A stretch of DNA of 64,000 nucleotides from Pseudomonas sihuiensis (GTDB lineage Bacteria; Pseudomonadota; Gammaproteobacteria; Pseudomonadales; Pseudomonadaceae): the NCBI RefSeq assembly GCF_900106015.1, contig NZ_LT629797.1, positions 558,001-622,000 of the forward strand, read 5' to 3'. Numbering within the stretch: position 1 is the first letter of the stretch; the number at the start of each line of letters is the position of its first letter. Under the pieces are notes generated by a model. That model saw nothing but the letters and a program-made list of their open reading frames with translations, made no database searches and was not told the origin of the DNA. Both the position numbers and the translations under genes were made by a program. Below, in pieces: positions 56,544 through 64,000 of the stretch.

Positions 56544-57901
56544 TGGCCAGACGCAGCTCCAACCTGCGCTTTCAGCCCAGCGGCGGCAGCCGTGCGGCGC
56601 AGGTCCCGGTCGGCAAGAAGCAGAAGCTCGCCATCGAACGCCTGGCCGGTGACGGTCGCGGCATCGCCTTCGAAGGCGGGCGCACCTGGTTCGTCAGTGG
56701 CGCCCTGGCCGGCGAGCAGGTCGAGGCACGGGTACTCAGTGCCCGCAGCCAGACCGTCGAGGCGCGCGCCGAACGCATCATCGCCGCCAGCAGCGAGCGC
56801 CGTGCGGCGCCCTGCATTCATGCTGACCGCTGCGGCGGCTGCAACCTGCAGCACATGCCCCACGCCGATCAGTTGGCCCTGAAACAGCGCACGCTGGCCG
56901 AGCAGCTTTCACGCCTGGGCGGCGTGCAGCCGGATGAGTGGGCAGCGCCGCTGGCCGGTCCCGAGTTCGGCTATCGCCGCCGCGCGCGTGTTGCCGTGCG
57001 CTGGGACGCCAAGGCGCGTCAACTGCAGGTCGGCTTTCGCGCAGAGGCCAGCCAGGACATTGTCGCCATCGATGAGTGCCTGGTGCTGGTACAGCCTTTG
57101 CAGCCTATTTTCAGCGCGTTGCCGGCGTTGCTGCGCAGCCTGGAAAAGCCGCAGGCAGTCGGGCACGTGGAACTCTTCAGTGGTACTGCCGAAGCGTTGC
57201 TGCTGCGGCACACGGCAGCGCTGGCGGAGGCTGATCTGAACCGCCTGCGCGCATTCTGCAGCGAGCATAGTGCGCAGCTGTGGTTGCAGGGTGAAGGGCA
57301 GCCGCAGCCTGACGAGCAGAGCGCCGAGCTGGGCTTTGAGTTGCAACGCTGGCACCTGCGACTGGCTTATCGGCCGGGCGATTTTGTGCAGGTCAATGGT
57401 CTGGTCAACGAGGCGATGGTCGCTCAGGCGCTAGACTGGTTGGCAGTGCAACCTGGTGAGCGGGTGCTGGATCTGTTCTGCGGCCTGGGCAATTTCGCCC
57501 TGCCGCTGGCGCGTCAGGCTGCTGAAGTGGTGGCTGTGGAGGGCGTCGAGGCGATGGTGCAGCGTGCCGCTGGCAACGCGCACAACAATGGCTTGGACAA
57601 TGCGCACTTTTTCCGTGCCGATCTGTCCAACCCGCTGGCCTCCGAGGCCTGGGCGCGTGGCGGTTTTACCGCGGTGCTGCTCGACCCGCCACGCGATGGC
57701 GCGTTGCAGGCGGTGCGTGGGATGAGTGAGTTGGGCGCGCGGCGCCTGGTCTACGTCTCCTGCAATCCGACCACTCTGGCGCGCGATGCGGCCGAGTTGG
57801 TGCAGCAGGGCTATCGCCTGCGCCGCGCCGGGATTCTCGACATGTTCGCGCAGACGGCGCATGTCGAGGCGATGGCTCTATTCGAGAAACCCGAGATTTA
57901 G
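56543..57901 (+). CDS. rlmD: 23S rRNA m5U1939 methyltransferase RlmD
   Basis: A 452-residue RumA-type enzyme. The N-terminal TRAM domain ([12 protein letters not shown]) precedes the 4Fe-4S cysteines in [15 protein letters not shown] (about residues 91-105). The SAM-binding stretch is [16 protein letters not shown] (about 308-323), and the nucleophilic Cys is in [16 protein letters not shown] 56543 overlaps the cysM stop. The order cysM-rlmD-relA-mazG is conserved in Pseudomonas. Confidence 0.95.
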   Translation: MARRSSNLRFQPSGGSRAAQVPVGKKQKLAIERLAGDGRGIAFEGGRTWFVSGALAGEQVEARVLSARSQTVEARAERIIAASSERRAAPCIHADRCGGCNLQHMPHADQLALKQRTLAEQLSRLGGVQPDEWAAPLAGPEFGYRRRARVAVRWDAKARQLQVGFRAEASQDIVAIDECLVLVQPLQPIFSALPALLRSLEKPQAVGHVELFSGTAEALLLRHTAALAEADLNRLRAFCSEHSAQLWLQGEGQPQPDEQSAELGFELQRWHLRLAYRPGDFVQVNGLVNEAMVAQALDWLAVQPGERVLDLFCGLGNFALPLARQAAEVVAVEGVEAMVQRAAGNAHNNGLDNAHFFRADLSNPLASEAWARGGFTAVLLDPPRDGALQAVRGMSELGARRLVYVSCNPTTLARDAAELVQQGYRLRRAGILDMFAQTAHVEAMALFEKPEI

Positions 57902-58035
57902 GTCTTGGGCCAAAGCGGTACGTTCGGTACCGCAGGGATGTGCAGGATGCGCATTCTTTCAGTTAATCCGACCGGCTCAGAGAAGGCCGGCGACTGCTCG
58001 GTGCGACCTATGCGCGCCGTAGGGAAGGTAAGACG

Positions 58036-60279
58036 ATGGTTCAGGTGAGAGCGCATCAGCCAGTCAACGATGACGGCAGCATCAATCTCGAGGCCTGGTT
58101 GGAGCATGTCACTCGCGTCGATCCGGCGCTGGATCGTCAGGCATTGCAAGAAGCCTGCGAGTTCGCCCGTGATCTGGAGCAGCAGGCCAACACCACACCG
58201 CATCACTGGAGTGAGGACGCATCTACATTCCGCGCCGGCCTCGACATCGCGGAAATCCTCGCCGATCTAAAACTCGATCAGGATTCGCTGGTCGCGGCGA
58301 TCATTTATCGCGGCGTACGTGAAGGCAAGATCACCCTGGCTGCGGTGCACCAGCGCTTCGGTCCGGTGGTGGCCAAGCTGATCGAAGGCGTGCTGCGCAT
58401 GGCGGCGATCAGCGCCAGTATCAATCCGCGTGAATCGGTAGTGGTCGGCTCGCAGACGCAGGTCGAGAACCTGCGCAAGATGCTGGTGGCCATGGTCGAT
58501 GACGTGCGCGTGGCGCTGATCAAACTGGCCGAGCGTACCTGCGCCATTCGCGCGGTCAAGGAAGCCGACGAAGAGAAGCGTCAGCGCGTGGCGCGCGAGG
58601 TGTTCGACATCTACGCGCCGCTGGCTCACCGCCTCGGGATCGGCCACATCAAGTGGGAGCTGGAGGATCTGTCCTTCCGCTACCTGGAGCCTGAGCAGTA
58701 CAAGCAGATCGCCAAGCTGCTGCACGAACGCCGTCTCGATCGCGAACAGTACATCAACGACGCCATGGCCCATCTGCGCCAGGAGCTGGAAGCCACCGGC
58801 ATCAAGGCCGACATCAGTGGCCGGGCGAAACACATCTATTCGATCTGGCGCAAGATGCAGCGCAAGGGCCTGCAGTTCAGCCAGATCTACGACGTGCGCG
58901 CAGTACGGGTGCTGGTGCCGGAGGTGCGCGACTGCTACACCACCCTGGGTATCGTGCACACCCTGTGGCGGCACATTCCCAAGGAGTTCGACGACTACAT
59001 CGCCAACCCCAAGGAAAATGGCTACCGCTCGCTGCACACCGCCGTGCTCGGGCCGGAAGGCAAGGTACTGGAGGTGCAGATTCGCACCCACGCCATGCAT
59101 GAAGAGGCCGAGCTGGGGGTTTGTGCGCACTGGCGCTATAAGGGCACCGACGTCAAATCCGGCTCCAACCACTACGAAGAGAAGATCTCCTGGCTGCGTC
59201 AGGTCATCGAGTGGCACGAGGAACTGGGTGATATCGGCGGCCTGGCCGAACAGCTGCGCGTGGATATCGAACCGGATCGGGTTTACGTGTTCACCCCCGA
59301 CGGTCACGCCATCGACCTGCCCAAGGGCGCCACGCCGCTGGACTTCGCCTACCGCGTGCACACCGAGATCGGCCACAACTGCCGGGGGGCCAAGATCAAC
59401 GGCCGTATCGTGCCGCTGACCTACAGTCTGCAGACCGGTGAGCAGGTGGAGATCATCACCAGCAAGCAGGGCACGCCCAGTCGTGACTGGCTCAATCCCA
59501 ACCTGGGTTATGTCACCACCAGCCGCGCCCGGGCCAAGATCGTCCACTGGTTCAAGCTGCAGGATCGCGACCAGAACGTCGCCGCCGGCAAGCAGTTGCT
59601 CGAACGCGAGCTGGCGCGCCTGGCCCTGGTTGGCGCGGACTTCGACAAGCTGGCCGAGAAGGCCAACCTGAAAACCGCCGAGGACCTGTTCGCGGCGTTG
59701 GGTGCCGGCGACGTGCGCCTGGCCCATGCGGTCAACCTGGCCCAGCAACTGCTCGAGCCGGAACGCAGCAACGAGCAACTGGAGCTGATCCCGCGCAAGG
59801 CGCAGGGCTTCAAGCCGGGCAAGCGTGGCGATATCCAGATCCAGGGCGTCGGCAACCTGCTGACGCAGATGGCCGGCTGCTGCCAGCCGCTGCCAGGGGA
59901 CCCGATCGTTGGCTACATCACCCTCGGCCGTGGCGTCACCATTCACCGTCAGGATTGCCCAACGGCGCTGCAGCAGACTGCGCGCGAGCCGGAGCGGATG
60001 ATTCAGGTGAGCTGGGGGCCGGTACCGGTGCAGACCTACCCGGTGGAGATCGTTATCAAGGCCTACGACCGTTCCGGTCTGCTGCGTGACGTGACCCAGG
60101 TGCTGCTCAACGAGAAGCTCAACGTGCTGGCGGTCAACACCCGTTCGAACAAGGAGGACAACACCGCCTCCATGTCGATCACCGTGGAGATTCCCGGGCT
60201 CGATGCCCTTGGCCGTCTGCTGGCGCGTATCGGCCAGTTGCCCAATATCATCGAGGCGCGTCGCCACCGCGTGTCCTAG
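58036..60279 (+). CDS. relA: (p)ppGpp synthetase RelA
   Basis: A 747-residue ribosome-associated synthetase of the stringent response. The N-terminal HD region is degenerate (AAIIYRGVREG where SpoT has HD), so no hydrolase activity is expected. The synthetase domain includes DYIANPKENGYRSLHTAVLGP (about residues 318-338). TGS (about 405-465: YVFTPDGHAIDLPKGATPLDFAY), a zinc-finger-like CCQP region and a C-terminal ACT domain follow. This pattern distinguishes RelA from SpoT. A small hairpin, GCGGTAC/GTACCGC, lies at 57915-57933 in its 134-base leader. Confidence 0.96.
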   Translation: MVQVRAHQPVNDDGSINLEAWLEHVTRVDPALDRQALQEACEFARDLEQQANTTPHHWSEDASTFRAGLDIAEILADLKLDQDSLVAAIIYRGVREGKITLAAVHQRFGPVVAKLIEGVLRMAAISASINPRESVVVGSQTQVENLRKMLVAMVDDVRVALIKLAERTCAIRAVKEADEEKRQRVAREVFDIYAPLAHRLGIGHIKWELEDLSFRYLEPEQYKQIAKLLHERRLDREQYINDAMAHLRQELEATGIKADISGRAKHIYSIWRKMQRKGLQFSQIYDVRAVRVLVPEVRDCYTTLGIVHTLWRHIPKEFDDYIANPKENGYRSLHTAVLGPEGKVLEVQIRTHAMHEEAELGVCAHWRYKGTDVKSGSNHYEEKISWLRQVIEWHEELGDIGGLAEQLRVDIEPDRVYVFTPDGHAIDLPKGATPLDFAYRVHTEIGHNCRGAKINGRIVPLTYSLQTGEQVEIITSKQGTPSRDWLNPNLGYVTTSRARAKIVHWFKLQDRDQNVAAGKQLLERELARLALVGADFDKLAEKANLKTAEDLFAALGAGDVRLAHAVNLAQQLLEPERSNEQLELIPRKAQGFKPGKRGDIQIQGVGNLLTQMAGCCQPLPGDPIVGYITLGRGVTIHRQDCPTALQQTAREPERMIQVSWGPVPVQTYPVEIVIKAYDRSGLLRDVTQVLLNEKLNVLAVNTRSNKEDNTASMSITVEIPGLDALGRLLARIGQLPNIIEARRHRVS

Positions 60280-60290
60280 CGAGAGCTTTC

Positions 60291-61106
60291 ATGTATCGAC
60301 TCGACGACCTGCTGCACCTGATGGCGCGTCTGCGCGATCCGCAACACGGCTGCCCGTGGGATCTCAAGCAAAGCTACGCGACCATCGTGCCCTACACCCT
60401 GGAGGAGGCTTACGAGGTCGCCGACGCCATCGAGCGTGGCGACTTCGAGCATCTGCCGGGTGAGCTCGGCGACCTGCTGTTCCAGGTGGTCTATTACAGT
60501 CAGCTGGCGCAGGAGGAGGGGCGTTTCGACTTTGCCCGGGTGGTCGATGGCATCACCAGCAAGCTGATTCGTCGCCACCCGCACGTGTTTCCCGACGGCG
60601 ATCTGTACGGTGCGCCGGATGCGGCGAAGCTGGAGGAAGCTGCGGTCAAGCAGCGCTGGGAAGAGCTCAAGGCACAGGAGCGTGCGGAGAAGGCTGCTGC
60701 CCCCGAGCAGCTTTCTTTGCTCGATGACGTGCCGGCGGCGCTGCCGGCACTCTCGCGTGCGGCCAAGCTGCAGAAGCGTGCGGCTCAGGTCGGTTTCGAC
60801 TGGCCCGCGGCACTGCCGGTGGTGGACAAGGTGCGCGAAGAGCTGGATGAAGTGCTCGAAGCCATGAGCGAGAACGACGCCGAGGCGGTTGCCGAGGAGA
60901 TCGGCGACCTGCTGTTCGTCGTCACCAACCTGGCGCGCCACTTGAAGGTCGACCCGGAAGCGGCATTGCGCGCGGCCAATAGCAAGTTCGAGCAGCGCTT
61001 TCGCTTTATCGAACAAAGCGTGCGTGAGGCCGGGCGCAGCATGGACGGTTGCTCGCTGGCGGAACTGGATGCCCTGTGGGGCGAGGCCAAGAAGCTGGAG
61101 AAGTAG
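60291..61106 (+). CDS. mazG: Nucleoside triphosphate pyrophosphohydrolase MazG
   Basis: A 271-residue tandem MazG protein. The first repeat has CPWDLKQSYATIVPYTLEEAYEVADAI and GELGDLLFQVVYYSQ, the second KVREELDEVLEA and EEIGDLLFVVTNLARHL. Its EExxE and ExxD acidic residues bind Mg2+. It hydrolyses NTPs and may lower ppGpp indirectly; it follows relA after 11 bases, a conserved pairing. Length is typical. Confidence 0.95.
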   Translation: MYRLDDLLHLMARLRDPQHGCPWDLKQSYATIVPYTLEEAYEVADAIERGDFEHLPGELGDLLFQVVYYSQLAQEEGRFDFARVVDGITSKLIRRHPHVFPDGDLYGAPDAAKLEEAAVKQRWEELKAQERAEKAAAPEQLSLLDDVPAALPALSRAAKLQKRAAQVGFDWPAALPVVDKVREELDEVLEAMSENDAEAVAEEIGDLLFVVTNLARHLKVDPEAALRAANSKFEQRFRFIEQSVREAGRSMDGCSLAELDALWGEAKKLEK

Positions 61107-61264
61107 GCGCCTGGCTGTTGATGGATGCCGCCAGGCTTGCATTCGGGTTGCGGCTTGGCTTTCTGGCTGGAGCCGCCGCTGCTTAGCCCTTATGCTGGGC
61201 GCCTTGGACTGGCAGCGCGAATCTCGTCGCTGCCGCAACTGAATCATGTTCGGAATCTTTAGTC

Positions 61265-61804
61265 ATGGGTCTTTCCCTGCGCGACCAGCTGCTCAAAGCC
61301 GGCCTGGTCAATGAAAAACAGGCCAAGCAGGCTGGCAAGCAACAGCAAAAGCAGAAGCGTCTGGTGCAAAAAGGCCAGGCCGAACTGGATGACAGCACAC
61401 GCCAGGCCGCACTGCAGGCGCAAGCCGAAAAGGCCGCACGTGATCAGGAGCTGAATCGTCAGCAGCAGGAAAAAGCCGAGCAGAAAGCCCGCGCGGCGCA
61501 GGTCAAGCAACTGATCGAGCGTTCACGCCTGCCCAAGCTCGACGGCGAGGACTACTACAACTTCGTCGACGACAAGAAGGTCAAGCGCCTGCCGGTCAAC
61601 ACCATGGTGCGCAACAAGCTGTCCAACGGCTGGCTGGCCATTGTCCGTCATGGTGGTGGTTACGAGATCATTCCGCGCGAGGCTGCGCTGAAGATTCAGG
61701 AACGTGATGCCTCGCGCATCGTCCTGCTCAACACCCACGTCGAAGAGCCGGATGCCGATGACCCCTACGCGGCCTATCAGATCCCCGATGATCTGATGTG
61801 GTGA
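61265..61804 (+). CDS. DUF2058 (YaiL-like) nucleoprotein-associated protein
   Basis: A 179-residue protein beginning MGLSLRDQLLKAGLVNEKQAKQ. It has a long Lys/Gln/Ala-rich coiled-coil-like region (about residues 15-85) and a conserved C-terminal part (YYNFVDDKKVKRLPVN, IVRHGGGYEIIPREAA). The family is widespread in gammaproteobacteria and of unclear function; E. coli YaiL co-purifies with nucleic-acid-associated proteins. It follows mazG by about 160 bases and probably has its own promoter. Confidence 0.87.
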   Translation: MGLSLRDQLLKAGLVNEKQAKQAGKQQQKQKRLVQKGQAELDDSTRQAALQAQAEKAARDQELNRQQQEKAEQKARAAQVKQLIERSRLPKLDGEDYYNFVDDKKVKRLPVNTMVRNKLSNGWLAIVRHGGGYEIIPREAALKIQERDASRIVLLNTHVEEPDADDPYAAYQIPDDLMW

Positions 61805-61840
61805 CGCAGCGTCACTGCATGCTCGCGTAGGGCGTCGCGT

Positions 61841-62113
61841 TCAGCAGCGATTGCCGCTCAACAGCACTCGACCAAAGCTGGCGCCTGCATCCTGTGGGGT
61901 GATCGCCAGCAGGCGATCCATGCGCAGGCGCTGCTCGCCATCGGTGGTGCGCACCAGCAGAAACTCTTCCTTGCTCGCCGTGGTTTCCGTGGTCAGGGCC
62001 TGGCCACGCAGCTGAGAACCGTCGATCAGCTCGATATCCAGCTGATAGCGGTGCATGCAGGCGATCTCCAGGTAGTCGTAGAGGTCGCAGGCCAAGGGTT
62101 GGTAGTCGTCCAT
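61841..62113 (-). CDS. Rho-binding antiterminator (Rof/YaeO-like)
   Basis: A 90-residue Sm-like-fold protein. YQPLACDLYDYLEIACMHRYQLDIELIDG matches the Rof N-terminus, and RLRMDRLLAITP the last strand region. Rof binds Rho and blocks its loading on RNA, reducing termination. GGATAACTCGATG provides a reasonable ribosome-binding site for ATG 62113. It is a single-gene unit convergent with the DUF2058 gene. Confidence 0.85.
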   Translation of the reverse strand: MDDYQPLACDLYDYLEIACMHRYQLDIELIDGSQLRGQALTTETTASKEEFLLVRTTDGEQRLRMDRLLAITPQDAGASFGRVLLSGNRC

Positions 62114-62180
62114 CGAGTTATCCTCCGAGATCGCTAGAGCCTAGCCGAGAAATGGCTCCGACTGTTTTCCAGGCATATAA

Positions 62181-62217
62181 AAAACGCCGCAACCCGGTAC
62201 AGGCGTTGCGGCGTTTT
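62181..62217. terminator. Terminator of the OprD-family porin gene
   Basis: AAAACGCCGCAAC and GTTGCGGCGTTTT form a perfect 13-bp stem with an 11-base loop. It is usable from the minus strand immediately after the porin stop. Confidence 0.85.
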
Positions 62218-62233
62218 CGTGTTGCTGGAGTGT

Positions 62234-63481
62234 TTACATCAGGGGGATGGTGTAGCTGACGATCAGGCGGTTTTCGTCCAGATCACCGATGCTCGCATTG
62301 GAGCGCACCATTGCGTTACGCCAGCGCACGCCGAGGTTCTTAAGTGGGCCTTGCTGGATGATGTAGCTGATATCCACGTCGCGTTCCCATTCCTTGCCGC
62401 TTGCGCCACCCACACCGTCGAAGCCGTCACCGGTCACGTAGCGGACGAACGCCGTCAGGCCCGGAATGCCATAGCTGGCGAAGTTGACGTCATAACGTGC
62501 CTGCCAGGATTTCTCGTCCTTGCGGGTGAAGTCGAGAATCTGGATGTAGTTGACGATGTAGGGATCGGTCTCGGTCAGGAAGGGGAAGGCGTTGTCGCCG
62601 CCGACCTTCTGATAACCCACGCGGAAGGTGTGCGCACCAATGCCGGCCCAGAGGTTGACCGAGGTCAGGTCGTTATCCAGCTTGCCGCCGAGTTTGCGGC
62701 CGTTGTCCTGGGTGTCGAAGTAGGCCAGGTTGGCGCCCAGCTTCCAGTCGCCGATCGGCTGCACGTGGATCAGGTTGTACAGCTTCTGGTCGTAGATATC
62801 TTCCAGTTCGCCGTACCACGCGCCAACGGTGGTGTTGCCGCCATTGAACTTGTAGTCGCCACCGGCGAAGTTGTAGCGGTCGCTTTCGCCGCCGACGTTG
62901 GTGGCGGTGATATCGACCCTGTCGGTGGACGCGCGTTGGTTGACTTCACGCAGCTGACCGCCATTGAGGGTCAGGCCGTCGATTTCCTGCGAGGTGATCA
63001 TGCCCCCGGTGAACACCTGCGGCAGCAGGCGCGAGTCGCCGGAGGTGACGATGGGCAGCTTGGGCATCAGCCCGCCGACCTTGCCGACGGTCTTGGAAAT
63101 GCGTGCCTTGACCGCGCCGCTGAGCTCGGAATATTCGTCCGACCCCTCGTTGCCGAAAGCGTTGGGCAGCAGGCCGGTGGCGGCGCGTTCATCAGACGAG
63201 TCGAGCTTCAGGCCCAGGCCCGCATAGGCGTCCAGGCCAAAACCAACGGTGCCCTCGGTGAAGCCGGACTCGGCCTTGAGGATGAAGCCCTGCGCCCATT
63301 CCTCGCGTTTGGACTGCTGGGCAGCCGTCGTGTCGCGCAGGTCGCGATTCATATAGAAATTGCGGAGTTCCAGCGTCGCTTTGCTGTCGCCGATGAAGTC
63401 AGCCTGTGCCAGGCTCGGCAGGGTCAGGCTGGCGCCCAGCGTGGCGAGGGCCACGGCGCGGGCGAGGGGAGTCTTACTCAT
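62234..63481 (-). CDS. OprD-family outer-membrane porin
   Basis: A 415-residue porin with a signal peptide (residues 1 to about 27, TLGASLTLPSLAQA). The mature start DFIGDSKATLELRNFYMNRD, the EEWAQGFILKAESGFTEGTVGFGLDAY stretch and the GTHWTRW-like basic ladder region are typical of the OprD/Occ family of substrate-specific porins. The C-terminus is IVSYTIPLM. The substrate (amino acid or aromatic acid) cannot be assigned. ATG 63481 has GAGGAG about 9 nt upstream. Confidence 0.9.
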   Translation of the reverse strand: MSKTPLARAVALATLGASLTLPSLAQADFIGDSKATLELRNFYMNRDLRDTTAAQQSKREEWAQGFILKAESGFTEGTVGFGLDAYAGLGLKLDSSDERAATGLLPNAFGNEGSDEYSELSGAVKARISKTVGKVGGLMPKLPIVTSGDSRLLPQVFTGGMITSQEIDGLTLNGGQLREVNQRASTDRVDITATNVGGESDRYNFAGGDYKFNGGNTTVGAWYGELEDIYDQKLYNLIHVQPIGDWKLGANLAYFDTQDNGRKLGGKLDNDLTSVNLWAGIGAHTFRVGYQKVGGDNAFPFLTETDPYIVNYIQILDFTRKDEKSWQARYDVNFASYGIPGLTAFVRYVTGDGFDGVGGASGKEWERDVDISYIIQQGPLKNLGVRWRNAMVRSNASIGDLDENRLIVSYTIPLM

Positions 63482-63741
63482 TATTGTTGTCTCCTCGTTG
63501 TTATTAGCAGGTCGGCCACGATGTGACCGGCCAGTTACGGCGCGATGAAATAAAGCATCTCGATAGCGAGTCGACTGTAAGACTTTAGTCTCGCGGGGCT
63601 TTGAGCGTGGCTGGAGCGTAAGTGAGGGCGGCCTCTAGATCGCGGTTGTCAGGGGTTTTCTGGATTTGGCCATCGATCGGGAAAATCTCGTTCGAGCGCA
63701 AGCGAGCTGAGAAAAATCAATAACCGTTGGTCGATAAAGGT
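63482..63741. promoter_or_regulatory. Divergent porin/DUF gene intergenic region
   Basis: About 320 bases separate the porin start from the next gene. The part near the porin must hold its promoter, but I see no clear consensus. The far end holds a FliA-type promoter listed separately. Nothing else is recognised. Confidence 0.3.
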
Positions 63742-63768
63742 TAAAGCTTGCCTTTCAACGGCCGTTAA
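63742..63768 (+). promoter_or_regulatory. FliA (sigma-28) promoter
   Basis: TAAAGCTT, 11 bases, then GCCGTTAA matches the sigma-28 consensus TAAAGTTT-N11-GCCGATAA at 14 of 16 positions with exact spacing. It lies 32 bases before the downstream ATG. Confidence 0.7.
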
Positions 63769-63800
63769 TTTCGGCAGATAACCTGTTTGGGTACCCCGTC

Positions 63801-64000
63801 ATGAATCCTCTGAGCTCACTGAATTCCGCCGCTTCCCGCACTGCGCAAGCCAGCCAGGCTTTGGCGGCGCGCAGCAATGCCGCCGATGCCCAGGCCACCT
63901 TGGCCAATCGCCTCGCCGAGAAGCTCGGTGTGCCGTCGGGCTCGCTGTCTGGGTCGCGTGATGAATACACCCCGGAGAAAGTGGCGGGGCGGATTCTGGG
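63801..64000 (+). CDS. Hypothetical protein, possibly DUF5610-type (5' part only)
   Basis: The first 66 codons are visible; the rest lies outside the window. The protein begins MNPLSSLNSAASRTAQASQAL, with no signal peptide, and contains YTPEKVAGRIL, which I associate loosely with DUF5610 proteins of Pseudomonas. The Ser/Ala-rich, amphipathic start recalls flagellar or secreted substrates. The upstream sigma-28 promoter points to a motility-linked role (inference). The Shine-Dalgarno sequence is weak (TTGGG). Confidence 0.6.
   Translation, partial: MNPLSSLNSAASRTAQASQALAARSNAADAQATLANRLAEKLGVPSGSLSGSRDEYTPEKVAGRIL

Overview
The window is ordinary high-GC gammaproteobacterial chromosome from the genus Pseudomonas. 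Evidence: amrZ, gacS, a PirRS-type system, an OprD-family porin, and the order dinB - ldhA - gacS - pirRS - TonB receptor - cysM - rlmD - relA - mazG - DUF2058, which I recall from P. aeruginosa. The abundance of REPs of the GTAGCCCGGAT and GTAGGGCGGGT types suggests the P. mendocina/oleovorans (Ectopseudomonas) lineage; that placement is inference. I see no prophage, IS element, CRISPR array or rRNA.

Layout. 1-8.2 kb: a partial DUF4124 gene, mgtE behind a structured leader, a small minus-strand SDR operon with a divergent AraC regulator, and oadGAB (sodium-pumping oxaloacetate decarboxylase). 8.2-19.7 kb: amrZ, then a complete C-P lyase operon phnCDEFGHIJKLMNP for phosphonate uptake and cleavage, with operator-like sites for PhnF and several REPs, one of them inside phnN. 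19.8-31.2 kb: MFS transporter, flavodoxin-fold reductase, fumC, a frameshifted DUF2804 gene, DUF2059, BolA, trhO, DsbA-like, ABC exporter, a LysR regulator and a divergent amidotransferase pair.

31.2-37.0 kb: homogentisate pathway for tyrosine/phenylalanine catabolism (hpd, hmgA, fahA, maiA) plus an NSS-family transporter, preceded by a TyrR/PhhR-type box. 37.1-44.1 kb: a chemoreceptor with a FliA-like promoter and a tandem duplication of its 3' end, VOC and monooxygenase genes, trmO, a pseudouridine-synthase-like protein lacking the catalytic Asp, rimO and cytochrome b561. 44.2-61.8 kb: two initiator tRNA genes, dinB, a META lipoprotein, an ldhA remnant carrying a large internal deletion, gacS, pirRS, TonB receptor, siderophore-binding protein, cysM, rlmD, relA, mazG and DUF2058. 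61.8-64 kb: a Rof-like Rho inhibitor, an OprD-family porin, and the start of a gene behind a FliA-type promoter.

The strongest leads are the ldhA deletion, the REP fused in frame into phnN, the mgtE leader (short ORF plus hairpin over the ribosome-binding site), the TyrR/PhhR box before hpd, the PhnF operators, the tandem duplication at the chemoreceptor 3' end, and the active-site-deficient pseudouridine synthase paralogue. I found no clear undescribed multi-gene system.
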